A DNA stretch of 64,000 nt from Acidobacteriota bacterium (GTDB taxonomy: Bacteria; Acidobacteriota; Blastocatellia; UBA7656): NCBI GenBank assembly GCA_038040445.1, contig JBBPIG010000003.1, positions 124,001-188,000 on the forward strand, read 5' to 3'. Position numbers and translations under genes: made by a program. Each line of letters opens with the position of its first letter. Positions within the stretch are counted from its first letter, which is position 1. Shown one piece after another: positions 42,687 to 51,411 of the stretch. Under the pieces are notes generated by a model. That model was not told the origin of the DNA. It made no database searches and saw only the letters and a list, made by a program, of their open reading frames with translations.

Positions 42687-44813
42687 TCAGGGTTTTCTGC
42701 GCTGCTCCTGCTGCTGTTGGCGTTCCTGCTTTTCTTGATGACGTTCTTGCCGCGCCTGGTCGCGGTTCTCGGCATTAGGTCGCTCTCGCGGCGGCTCTGT
42801 TCGCGGAGTAGATGCGCCATTGTCGCGAGATCTGGCAGGTTCTTCCGCGCGAGTTCGCTGTCGCGTGTCCTCATTCGGTTTCGGCTCGCTAGTTGGGTGT
42901 CTTCTCTCACGCGAGCGGGTTTCGTTATCGCTTTGCCCTCCCGATGGAGCGCTTTCTTTGGGCGCAGCCGTCGCTGGAGGCTCAGGTCGCGTGCGCCGCC
43001 TCTCTCGTGCGGTCCCCTCCGCGCTTCCTTGGGAGGTCTGGGCGGGCCGTTCCCCGGCAGAGTCCCCTTCATTGGCTCGCTTGCGGGGATGCGCCGAGCG
43101 GTCGTCGTTCACTTTCTCCGACGGAGCCGGAAGCTGGATCCGCATCTTCGGCTTTCGCTCGCCAACGGAATCGAAGCCGGGTTGCGAGCCGGCAACTGTC
43201 GCCGGCGGTCTTGGCTTTCGATCCGCTCTTCGCTCTGAGCCCCGCTCAATCAATGCCGGGCCTTGCGTGATTACACCAGGGTTACGCGGCGAGATGAGGC
43301 GGCGCTCGCGCGCGTCGCCAAGTCGCGCCGGCGAATCCGCATTTTGATTGCGGGTGACGACTGAGCGCCGGATGATCTCGCTAGAAGGCACAGCGATGCG
43401 ACGAGACCGGCGGCGATCGTTTTCGTCGAGGGCAGGCGCTACCGCCACGGGAGTTGGCGTGATCTGAGGCAACCCGGCGCGCGCGCCTTTGTTGATCCAG
43501 TCTGAAAGCTCACGCCCGGGCGCCCCCGGACGCACTGAGCGATCTCCTCTGGTGAATCCCTCGGCGGGAAGAATTGTCATGCCGGGGTGTTGGCGCGGAA
43601 GCCTAATGCCGAGTCTGCCGTCGCCCGGTCTTCGCCCGCCGTCTCGCGGACCCGGGTATGGCAGCCGTGCCTGGTCATCTCCTCGCCGATGATCATGTCT
43701 GCGCCAGCGCTCCCCAGGCGCGAGCGGGTACCATCCAACGTAGTTGCCACGTGGAGTCGGACTATTGAAGAAGAAAACAAGCGCGGGACGCCAATGGAAG
43801 TCTCTGGAACCGTATCCGCGATAGGCCGAGCCGAAGCCCGGTATCCAAGCCCATCCAAGTCCGGACAAGTATGACCATCGACCGTAGTGATACGGAGCCC
43901 AACCCCATGGCTCGCTTGACAGCCACGTCCAACCTGCAGCCGGTATCCAGAGCCATTGGCCCGAACGATACGGCGCCCAATTGGAGCCGACTCGCGGTAT
44001 CCAACATTGACCGTAAGAGGAATAGTTCGTCCACGTTCCATAGCTGGAGAGGTCGCTCACTCCATAAAAGTCGTTATAGTTCGTCTCGTAGTTGGTAACG
44101 TAGTCGGGCGCAAGGTCAGCGCTCGTACGAGCAATCGTCGTGTCACGGTCGTGGCTCCACTGATCCCAGTCATCCTGGGTTGTGTCCACGGCGAGTTCGA
44201 GTCTGCCGCCGCTCGATGCATCAACCATCAGCCTGTGACCTTCGCGCACTTTGAAGCTTCCTTCGTCGGTCGACACCTCGGCTTCACCGCGGCGAACGAT
44301 CAGCGTCGTGTCCTTTTCGCCGCGGACTTCGATTCTATAGAGCCCGTCTTGCTGAACCACGACCGCAGTACTGGGTGTGTCGATCTCGAAGCGGCGGAAG
44401 GCTGTAGCGAGACGCTCTATACGAATGATGGCGGTTCCTTCGGTGATTTCGAACCGCGCTGAGGTATCCGACAGCTCGGCGATCGTCAGCTCAGTGCTTT
44501 CCGAAAGCCTGATGTAGTTGCCTCGCCCGAGTTGAACTTCGGCACGCGCTCCACGCCCCGCGTACAGTTGATCGCCGGCCAGCAAAGGCAGGTTTTCGAC
44601 AGCGGGCGCCCATTCGGTCACTCCGGCGCGAAGGAACGAAACGTCGCCCTCTACGAAACTCAATCGCGCTACTCGAGCAACCGGCGCCGAGTCATCTACA
44701 TCCGCTGATTCATCCTCGAGTGAGTTGGTCGTCTGCGCGAACGCGGTGCACGAAATGAACAGGATCGCAATGAGTAGGAATGGTGTGAGGCTCGAGCAGA
44801 GAGTGCGCTTCAT
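42687..44813 (-). CDS. Secreted FecR-domain/DUF6600 protein with charged tail
   Basis: 708 aa, exported (signal peptide about 1-26, SCTAFAQ). FecR-like domain (about 45-200: GDVSFLRAGVTEWAPA, RRGEAEVSTDEGSFKVREGHRL), then a Trp/Tyr/Gly-rich DUF6600-like region (about 240-380: WAPYRSGQWLWIPAAGWTW, EPWGWAPYHYGRW), then about 300 residues of low-complexity Arg/Glu/Pro/Gln sequence that is surely disordered. Likely a cell-surface protein. Because the tail is so GC-rich, antisense frames are long but meaningless. ATG 44813 fits the signal peptide. Confidence 0.9.
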   Translation of the reverse strand: MKRTLCSSLTPFLLIAILFISCTAFAQTTNSLEDESADVDDSAPVARVARLSFVEGDVSFLRAGVTEWAPAVENLPLLAGDQLYAGRGARAEVQLGRGNYIRLSESTELTIAELSDTSARFEITEGTAIIRIERLATAFRRFEIDTPSTAVVVQQDGLYRIEVRGEKDTTLIVRRGEAEVSTDEGSFKVREGHRLMVDASSGGRLELAVDTTQDDWDQWSHDRDTTIARTSADLAPDYVTNYETNYNDFYGVSDLSSYGTWTNYSSYGQCWIPRVGSNWAPYRSGQWLWIPAAGWTWLSSEPWGWAPYHYGRWSYLSGLGWAWIPGFGSAYRGYGSRDFHWRPALVFFFNSPTPRGNYVGWYPLAPGERWRRHDHRRGDDQARLPYPGPRDGGRRPGDGRLGIRLPRQHPGMTILPAEGFTRGDRSVRPGAPGRELSDWINKGARAGLPQITPTPVAVAPALDENDRRRSRRIAVPSSEIIRRSVVTRNQNADSPARLGDARERRLISPRNPGVITQGPALIERGSERRADRKPRPPATVAGSQPGFDSVGERKPKMRIQLPAPSEKVNDDRSAHPRKRANEGDSAGERPAQTSQGSAEGTARERRRTRPEPPATAAPKESAPSGGQSDNETRSRERRHPTSEPKPNEDTRQRTRAEEPARSRDNGASTPRTEPPRERPNAENRDQARQERHQEKQERQQQQEQRRKP

Positions 44814-45047
44814 GATTCTTCCTCGATCAAAGACTTCGTGTTCCACTGGCTTGGGCGGCCGATTCCTGGGCAACCACCGTGCCTAAGCCGGCTGAAATGT
44901 TACGGGTTGGGTCCAAGTCATTCAGGGCAAGGAGAGATTAGCTTCTACGCGGGGCGCGGGGTTGACCTGGTCGGCCAAATATTATTGAAGGTCATACACG
45001 AATTAGTGTACGAGTCGTTTGATAACGTCACGGAAGCGAAGAGAACA

Positions 45048-46271
45048 TCAGCGTGGGGCTTGATCAGTGACCCGGTAGCCGGGACGCGCGCGCACGTCAA
45101 CACCTTTGCGCGCTAACTCGAGTTTGATCTTGTGATATTTGCCATCCCGTTTACTGCTCGTCGAGTAGTAGCCGATCAAGTACTGGTTGCGCAGCTCTTC
45201 CGCGATGGCGGTGAAAGCGGCCCGCGTATCGTTGAAGGTGTCCGCGAGATAGAGTCTGCCTGCGGTGCGCGTTGTGATCGTTTGCAGATAAGAATCGGCC
45301 TCGCCATAGAGCTTGTCGAGCGTCGAAGTGATCTGGTCCGGAGGCTCCGTACTGGGTGTACGCTGAGTTCCGCTGCCTGGGCCATTCGGGTCGTAGACAA
45401 CCGGCGGCCTTCGCGGTTGGCCGATTTCGATTCGGGGAGCGTTAGGCTTTGGTAGACCGGTCGGCGTAGGATCGGGTCCGCCAAAGTCGGGAGGGAGCGG
45501 TATCCGCCCGTCCACATCGAATGGCGTCTTACGTTTCGGGTGTTCGATCTCTTGCCGGCGTGCATTCGCTTCGATCCACCATCTTGAGTCGAAGTGCAAA
45601 GCATAAATCACCGCGCCGATCTCTTCAGCGGTCCGGGTAGTGCCTTCGGCGGTCGCTTCGATGCTGCGCATATCAACGCCGTCGCTGAATACAATGACCG
45701 CACGGCGGCCTTCGACGTCTTTCAACTGATCGAGGGCGCGCGCGATGGCTTCATAGAACAGCTTGCCGAAACCTGATTCTGTACCTCTGATCGCATGCTC
45801 CAGTTCAGCCTGATCCTCGGTGAAGTCGGTCAGCGCTCGAACCTCGTGATCGAAAGAGATAACCATCATGCGGTCACCAGGCCTGAGCTGGCTGGTAAAG
45901 TTGACTGCCGCGCCCTGAATCGCCCTCAGTCTGTCCTGCGCGCTGTTCGACGTGTCCAACACCAGAACGGCGCTGAAGGGTTGCTTGACAGCCGCGAAGA
46001 AGGAAATGTCCTGCCGCTTTCCATCCTCGGAAACCACGAAATCACCTTGATGCAGGTCGCTAACGAACTTCCCGCTGCGGTCTGTGACTACGGCCGGGAC
46101 TTGCACCAGAGTCGCGTTGAGCCGAACGGCTTGTTCCTCGGAAGACTTTTGCTTACCTTGCGGTGGTCCCGGGTCAGCGACAGTCGCGAATGCCTGACCG
46201 GCAACGGCTAGTAAAAGAAGCGATGCACAAGACATCGAACTACGATGAATCATTCTGCGCGTTTTTTCCAT
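45048..46271 (-). CDS. Secreted VWA-domain protein (acidobacterial type)
   Basis: 407 aa. Signal peptide to about residue 30; RLNATLVQVPAVVTDRSGKFVSDLHQGDFVVSEDGKRQDISFF is the N-terminal beta domain; the VWA domain has an intact MIDAS (LVLDTSNSAQD; later FSDGVDMRS). A Pro-rich insertion (about 250-310) separates the VWA core from the end LRNQYLIGYYSTSSKRDGKYHKIKLEL. Ligand unknown. The following 234-bp gap to the FecR gene has no gene. Confidence 0.92.
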   Translation of the reverse strand: MEKTRRMIHRSSMSCASLLLLAVAGQAFATVADPGPPQGKQKSSEEQAVRLNATLVQVPAVVTDRSGKFVSDLHQGDFVVSEDGKRQDISFFAAVKQPFSAVLVLDTSNSAQDRLRAIQGAAVNFTSQLRPGDRMMVISFDHEVRALTDFTEDQAELEHAIRGTESGFGKLFYEAIARALDQLKDVEGRRAVIVFSDGVDMRSIEATAEGTTRTAEEIGAVIYALHFDSRWWIEANARRQEIEHPKRKTPFDVDGRIPLPPDFGGPDPTPTGLPKPNAPRIEIGQPRRPPVVYDPNGPGSGTQRTPSTEPPDQITSTLDKLYGEADSYLQTITTRTAGRLYLADTFNDTRAAFTAIAEELRNQYLIGYYSTSSKRDGKYHKIKLELARKGVDVRARPGYRVTDQAPR

Positions 46272-46355
46272 CGCTACACCGAAGCGAACCCGTTTAGCGA
46301 ACGTGGCCCGAGGAGATTATTGCAACCTGAGGAATCAGAAATCGCGTTGCGCCTC

Positions 46356-47198
46356 TTACTCTTGCCCGATTGATTTTACTATCGAAGCTACGAGCGCATC
46401 TGTATTGTACAGGTCCGGTTGAATGACTCTCTTAAGACCGTGGCTCGCCGCGGTCTCGGCGGTAACCGGTCCGATGCACGCGACGAGCATGTTTGCTAAC
46501 AGATCGGAGAGATCAGTCAATCCAACGAGCGCAGCGAAATTCGATAGTGCAGACGAGCTGGTGAAGGTAACCACGTCAATCGAGTTTTCTTTGAAGATGC
46601 GGAGGACGCTTCCCGGCTCGACATCCGGCTTGACCGTTTGATATGTCTCCACAGCGTCTACGCGAGCGCCCAGCCTGCGCAGGCCAGCCGGCAGAAAGTC
46701 CCTCGCTACGCGCGCCCGCGGGATCAAGAATCTCAAACCCCTGACATTCTCATCTCCTCCAAGGTAATCGATGATTGCCATCAGGGCGCCTTCTGCCTTG
46801 GAGTCGGAGGCCGTGACCTGCGCGATGGCTCCCGCCCGCTCCAATGCGAGCGCGGTCGCCGGACCTATAGCGCACACGACGAGTCCGGCTAGCGCCTGGG
46901 CGCCGTCGCTTCGAATTTCGCCTAAGCGGCGAAAGAAGAACCGAACGCCGTTCGCGCTGGTGAAGATGATCCAATCGTATTCTTTGATTTCCTGAATTGA
47001 AGCGTCGAGCGCAACCCAACTGCTGGGGGGAACAACCTCAATGGTAGGGCATAGGATTACGGTTGCTCCAAGCGCCTCAAGGCGCGCGGCGATGTCTTCG
47101 GACTGCCCGCGAGGCCTGGTCACCAGGACCGTCTTTCCGCGCAACGGCACATAGCGTGATGTCGACCGGTCGCCCGCAGCCTGCTCGTTTTTGTTCAT
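46356..47198 (-). CDS. hemD: Uroporphyrinogen-III synthase
   Basis: 280 aa; closes hydroxymethylbilane to uroporphyrinogen III. The two-domain HemD pattern is visible: GKTVLVTRPRGQSEDIAARLEALGA, WIIFTSANGVRFFFRRL, then FLIPRARVARDFLPAGLRRLGA, VDAVETYQTV and VVTFTSSSALSNFA. It is unlinked to the hemE-hemH-hemG run 10 kb away and has its own predicted promoter. Confidence 0.94.
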   Translation of the reverse strand: MNKNEQAAGDRSTSRYVPLRGKTVLVTRPRGQSEDIAARLEALGATVILCPTIEVVPPSSWVALDASIQEIKEYDWIIFTSANGVRFFFRRLGEIRSDGAQALAGLVVCAIGPATALALERAGAIAQVTASDSKAEGALMAIIDYLGGDENVRGLRFLIPRARVARDFLPAGLRRLGARVDAVETYQTVKPDVEPGSVLRIFKENSIDVVTFTSSSALSNFAALVGLTDLSDLLANMLVACIGPVTAETAASHGLKRVIQPDLYNTDALVASIVKSIGQE

Positions 47199-47248
47199 TA
47201 GTTGCGGCCCAAATTTCTTCAGGTAGCGAGTTTGGTTAAACGCGGCAA

Positions 47249-47278
47249 ATTATACAGTTACACCTACGAGACTTGCAA
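47249..47278 (-). promoter_or_regulatory. Predicted promoter of hemD
   Basis: On the minus strand TTGCAA, 18-bp spacer and a perfect TATAAT, giving a leader of about 45 nt to the hemD ATG. Confidence 0.6.
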
Positions 47279-47475
47279 GAAAGATCGGGTGTTCGTCCTT
47301 AAGTGCTGAAATCGTGGAGCTTCCGCGCATTGGTGACGTTGTTGACGACGACGCGTCTCGTACCTCTGCACTAAGTCCGTGCATTTCGGCACTTACGCCC
47401 CGCTCCAGGAGAGACCCCTACTCAGCTCGGGGGAAAACAGGCATGCGGGTCTTCAAAGGACGCCAAGGTATTTTC

Positions 47476-47504
47476 TTGACTTGCCGGCAAATTGTTGATA
47501 TAAA
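47476..47504 (+). promoter_or_regulatory. Predicted promoter of histone-like/TPR gene
   Basis: TTGACT (5 of 6), exactly 17-bp spacer, TATAAA (5 of 6), about 65 nt before the ATG. One of the best sigma-70-type matches in the window. The rest of the 376-bp divergent hemD/TPR region shows no gene. Confidence 0.7.
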
Positions 47505-47574
47505 ACAGCCATAAACTAGCGTATGTGCAGGATTTAAAGGTGGAGCTGGATCATTCTCAACTCCGAGGAAACTG

Positions 47575-48528
47575 ATGAGCGGCCTGATCACTAAAGCGAC
47601 TAAGAAGCGCTCATCTGAGTCTCGAAAAATCCGCGCGACGAAAGGGAAGAAGGCTCCCTCGAGAAAACCCAAGCGCCCCGGCAGAATCACCGCCGCCCCA
47701 AAGTCAAAGAAAGCAGCAATCGGGAAGAAACTTCCGCAGACCAAGAAGAGTAAGCAAGCAACTGCGGCTAAGAAACTCAGCAGCGGCCGTGCAGCCAAGA
47801 AAGTTGTGCCGAAGAAGAAAAAGATAACGGTTGCTCCAGCGAAGCGAAGGAAGGTGTCTATCACTAAAAGTTCTTCGCGCACCAAGAGTTCTTCGCGCCG
47901 GAAGACAGCGATTAAGTTGCGTGTGGCCAGAAAACCCGTGCCAAGGATGACACGGAAAATGCTGGCGGCGAGGCGAAGAGCGCTAGTTCCGAAGCCGCTC
48001 CCTGCTCCGCCCAAGAAGCCCCCGTCACCGAGCACTCTGGCAGCCGTTCGCGCGTTTGAGCAAGCATTGCGATTGTTTAATCGACAGGACTTCGCTACGG
48101 CGAAGTCAACGTTCGTGAGCCTGCTCTCGAAGTTCAATGATCAGGCTGAGATTGTTTCTCGCGTCCGCACTTATCTGGCGATTTGCGAACAACGTCTCGC
48201 GCGCACGCCTGCGGTGCCGCGCAATCCGGACGCGCTATACAACCAGGGGGTGTTCGAGCTGAACAAGGGCAACACTACCGAAGCGATCGAGTTGTTCGAG
48301 AAAGCGCTGAAAGTCGAACCTCGCGCGGACCATATCTACTATTCTCTCGCCGCTGCTTATGCCCGCCTGAACAACACTTCCAAGGCTCTTGACGCGTTGC
48401 GTCGCGCCATAGGCATTCGTCCGGTCCATCGCTCGCACGCTCGCCGAGACTTTGACTTTGCCAGCCTCCGCGGCAATGAAGACTTCCAACAACTAACAGG
48501 GTTCGGCTTCGACCTCGTCGATGAGTAA
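47575..48528 (+). CDS. Histone-H1-like basic tail fused to TPR domain
   Basis: 317 aa in two halves. Residues 1-150 are an extremely Lys/Arg/Ala/Ser/Pro-rich, surely disordered tail (for example SKKAAIGKKLPQTKKSKQAT) like histone H1 or AlgP-type nucleoid proteins. Residues about 155-317 form tetratricopeptide repeats (AVRAFEQALRLFNRQDFATA, PDALYNQGVFELNKGNTTEA, IYYSLAAAYARLNNTSKALD). A nucleic-acid-binding scaffold is inferred. GAGGAAACTG before the ATG is a good ribosome-binding site. yvcK follows 29 bp later. Confidence 0.82.
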   Translation: MSGLITKATKKRSSESRKIRATKGKKAPSRKPKRPGRITAAPKSKKAAIGKKLPQTKKSKQATAAKKLSSGRAAKKVVPKKKKITVAPAKRRKVSITKSSSRTKSSSRRKTAIKLRVARKPVPRMTRKMLAARRRALVPKPLPAPPKKPPSPSTLAAVRAFEQALRLFNRQDFATAKSTFVSLLSKFNDQAEIVSRVRTYLAICEQRLARTPAVPRNPDALYNQGVFELNKGNTTEAIELFEKALKVEPRADHIYYSLAAAYARLNNTSKALDALRRAIGIRPVHRSHARRDFDFASLRGNEDFQQLTGFGFDLVDE

Positions 48529-48557
48529 ATCGACAAGTAGTCGTCGAAGTAGTTTCT

Positions 48558-49631
48558 ATGATGGTGCAAGAAGACTTAGGGTTGAAGATTGTGTCCGTGG
48601 GAGGCGGTACGGGACTCTCGACGCTTCTTTCCGGGCTGAAGGCGTACGTAGGAAAGGAAGCCCTGCACAATGCAGCGCCTGCCGCCTACTGGATCGAAAC
48701 GTTAACAGCGGTCGTGACGGTCACGGATGATGGCGGTAGCTCGGGCAGACTCCGAGAAGAATTTCAGATACTTCCGCCGGGAGACATTCGCAACTGCATA
48801 GCCGCGCTTGCAGAAGACGAAAACTTGTTGACAAGACTCTTCCAGTACCGCTTCACGTCAGAGGGCGATCTATCGGGGCACAGCTTCGGCAATCTTTTCC
48901 TGGCAGCGCTCGCCGGTATCACTGGAGATTTTCTCGAAGCCATCAAGGTTAGCAGCGAAGTGCTGGCGATAAAGGGCAGGATATTTCCTTCCACAGTTCA
49001 GGATGTCGCACTGGTAGCCGAACTCGAGGATGGCCGCGTGATTCAGGGCGAGACGAACATCGTTGAGTCGCGCTCGCGCATAAAGCGGCTGCGGTTGTCG
49101 AGCGAGGTCTGCCGGCCGCTTCCCGAAACACTCGACGCGATCAAGCACGCCGACATCATTACTATCGGTCCCGGCTCACTGTACACTTCTATCATTCCAA
49201 ACCTCCTCGTCGATGGGATCGTGGACGCCATGCGCGACTCAGCCGCCCTGAAAATCTACGTTTGCAACATAATGACACAACCCGGGGAAACCGAAGGCTT
49301 CGACGTTAAAGACCACCTTAGAGCTCTTTTTGAATACAGCCCGAACCTCGAAGTCGATTGCGTGCTTGTAAACACAACCTCAATCAGCGAGGAGGTTCGC
49401 GCGAAGTATCTCGCCGATGGTGCGGCGCAAGTTGGGTTCGACTCATTGACGCAAGGCTGCTTCGAGCACGAGCTTCATCAAGGCTTCATTGAAACCCCGG
49501 AACGCACTCATAGCTTTCAGCTCATGTGTCGCGACGTGCTCCACGAAGACGGCCTCGTCCGCCACGACCCGGATAAGCTCGCGCGCCTGCTACTGGAGAT
49601 TCATCAAACTGAAACGCTCGCAGCGCGATGA
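48558..49631 (+). CDS. yvcK: YvcK/GlmR-type gluconeogenesis factor
   Basis: 357 aa of the YvcK/CofD-like family. KIVSVGGGTGLSTLLSGLK (about 10-28), VTVTDDGGSSGRLREEF, PPGDIRNCIAAL and ITIGPGSLYTSIIPNLLV are typical. In Firmicutes the protein binds UDP-GlcNAc and controls GlmS activity and cell-wall precursor flow; here glmU and glmS lie next on the same strand, which fits that role strikingly well (inference from known biology). Confidence 0.95.
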   Translation: MMVQEDLGLKIVSVGGGTGLSTLLSGLKAYVGKEALHNAAPAAYWIETLTAVVTVTDDGGSSGRLREEFQILPPGDIRNCIAALAEDENLLTRLFQYRFTSEGDLSGHSFGNLFLAALAGITGDFLEAIKVSSEVLAIKGRIFPSTVQDVALVAELEDGRVIQGETNIVESRSRIKRLRLSSEVCRPLPETLDAIKHADIITIGPGSLYTSIIPNLLVDGIVDAMRDSAALKIYVCNIMTQPGETEGFDVKDHLRALFEYSPNLEVDCVLVNTTSISEEVRAKYLADGAAQVGFDSLTQGCFEHELHQGFIETPERTHSFQLMCRDVLHEDGLVRHDPDKLARLLLEIHQTETLAAR

Positions 49632-49674
49632 CCGGACGCTTCTCGAAACGTCTGCCCTTCGGATAACTGCCTAA

Positions 49675-49757
49675 GTTCGTAGTCCCGCCTTCAGGCGGAA
49701 GTTTGTATCCGACGACCAACTCGCTACGAACTTCCGCCTGAAGGCGGGACTACGAAC
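49675..49757. repeat. Perfect 29-bp inverted repeat (GTTCGTAG family)
   Basis: Arms 49675-49703 and 49729-49757 are perfect reverse complements; the core CCGCCTTCAGGCGG is itself a palindrome. Same family as 18866-18934, where the core has compensated substitutions. Confidence 0.9.
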
Positions 49758-49960
49758 CCCAGAGATTTCAGCCCTCCAGCGCTGCCTCCTCTACACAAAC
49801 CTCTCGCCCCAACCTCAGCGTGAGAGTAGAATCAAGTCCGGTCGGCTCTTTCCAACGCCTTCCTGAAGGGCCGATGAAAGTGGCGGCCATTTGACGGAAG
49901 ACAGACCCGGTTGCTCGACATGAGCACCGCCTTTCTCGCGGTTTAACTGAGTGAGGATCT
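49758..49960. other. Intergenic region before glmU
   Basis: No gene, promoter of convincing quality or RNA structure was seen. Only the GTGAGGAT ribosome-binding site directly before glmU stands out. Confidence 0.5.
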
Positions 49961-51370
49961 ATGACGGACGTGATGATATTGGCGGCTGGACTAGGAACCC
50001 GAATGAAGTCGCGGCGAGCAAAGGTATTGCACGAGCTAGCTGGCCGGCCATTAGTCTCGCACGTGGCGCGCGCGGCCTTCGAACTAAGTCCGGAAGCCAT
50101 TTTCACGGTAGTCGGTCATCAAGCAGAGGAAGTGGAGAGCGCCGTGCGCGATGAAGCTGCGCGGTTGACGGCGGCCGGCGCGGCGCAGCCGGATCTGATA
50201 TTTGATGCTCAGCCCGAGTTGAGATTTGTTCTACAGGCCGAGCAGCGGGGCACCGGCCACGCGGTAATGGCGGCGCGAGATCAACTTGCTGGTCACAACT
50301 CGACGCTGGTGATCATTCCAGGCGACGCACCTTTGATCCAAGCTGACACGCTGAAGCATGTGGTCGACATTCATCATGGTCAGAAGAACGACGTGACGTT
50401 GCTGACAGTGATCCTGGATGATCCCACCGGATACGGCCGGATCATTCGAGATAAGGACGGCCGCTTGCTTCGATGCGTCGAGCAGAAAGATGGCTCGGCG
50501 GAAGAACTTGCCATTCGCGAAGTCGGAGTAAGCATCTATTGCTTCGAGGTAGCCGCGCTGCTTGCCGCCCTCGATCACCTGACGACTGATAACGCGCAGG
50601 GCGAGTACTATCTTACCGATGTGCCGAAAATAATTCAGGCCCAGGGAAAAAGGGCCGGGCTGCTGTGTCACTCGAACGCCGAAGAAGTGCTTGGCGTAAA
50701 CACGCGAATCGAGCTTGCGGATCTGGAGCGCAAGCTTCGCGATCGAAAGCTCCGCGAGCTGATGCTGGCGGGCGTAACGATTGTCGATCCCGCGACGACC
50801 TACATTCATCAAGACGTCGAGGTTGGCCTGGATTCGGTGATCCATCCGCAGGTAATCATTGAGGGCGCGAGTCGCGTCGGCTCGGGCTGTACGATTCAGT
50901 CTTGGACTCGTATGAAGAATGTCGAGATCGCCGACAACGTCATGGTTCGCAACTCGTGCGTTATTGAGGACAGCATGATCCGAGAGGGCGCGACGGTGGG
51001 TCCGTTCTCCCGCCTCCGAGCCGGAGCTGAGATCGGAGAAAAGGCAGGTATTGGCAATTTCGTTGAAGTGAAGAAGTCCAAGATCGGGCGAGGCTCTAAG
51101 GCCTCGCACTTGACCTATCTTGGCGATGCGACGCTCGGCGAGCGCGTCAACATAGGCGCAGGCACAGTGACCTGCAACTACGACGGAGTGCGCAAGAACG
51201 AGACGATCATCGAAGACGATGTGAAGATCGGAAGCGATACGATGCTCGTAGCCCCGGTCCGTATCGGGCGCGGTTCGGTCACCGGCGCGGGCAGCGTCGT
51301 GACCAGGGATGTGCCGCCTGATTCGCTTGCGGTCGGAGTTCCCGCGGTCGTCAAGAAGAAGCTCAAGTAA
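49961..51370 (+). CDS. glmU: Bifunctional GlcN-1-P acetyltransferase/GlcNAc-1-P uridylyltransferase
   Basis: 469 aa. N-terminal pyrophosphorylase ([12 protein letters not shown], then PGDAPLI) and C-terminal left-handed beta helix acetyltransferase (hexapeptide repeats from about 265: [41 protein letters not shown]). It makes UDP-GlcNAc for peptidoglycan and LPS. Family length. glmS follows after 41 bp. Confidence 0.97.
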   Translation: MTDVMILAAGLGTRMKSRRAKVLHELAGRPLVSHVARAAFELSPEAIFTVVGHQAEEVESAVRDEAARLTAAGAAQPDLIFDAQPELRFVLQAEQRGTGHAVMAARDQLAGHNSTLVIIPGDAPLIQADTLKHVVDIHHGQKNDVTLLTVILDDPTGYGRIIRDKDGRLLRCVEQKDGSAEELAIREVGVSIYCFEVAALLAALDHLTTDNAQGEYYLTDVPKIIQAQGKRAGLLCHSNAEEVLGVNTRIELADLERKLRDRKLRELMLAGVTIVDPATTYIHQDVEVGLDSVIHPQVIIEGASRVGSGCTIQSWTRMKNVEIADNVMVRNSCVIEDSMIREGATVGPFSRLRAGAEIGEKAGIGNFVEVKKSKIGRGSKASHLTYLGDATLGERVNIGAGTVTCNYDGVRKNETIIEDDVKIGSDTMLVAPVRIGRGSVTGAGSVVTRDVPPDSLAVGVPAVVKKKLK

Positions 51371-51411
51371 GCGCATCTTCAGGACTGGGAAAAAAAGGAA
51401 GGAAGAAGCAG

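Noticed and set aside
42820-44462. Several long plus-strand frames opposite the FecR/DUF6600 gene
   Set aside because: They arise from the GC-rich, stop-poor antisense of the low-complexity tail; no domains and no start signals.
51371-51411. glmS ribozyme riboswitch upstream of glmS
   Set aside because: The gap from glmU to glmS is only 41 bp, too short for the ribozyme.
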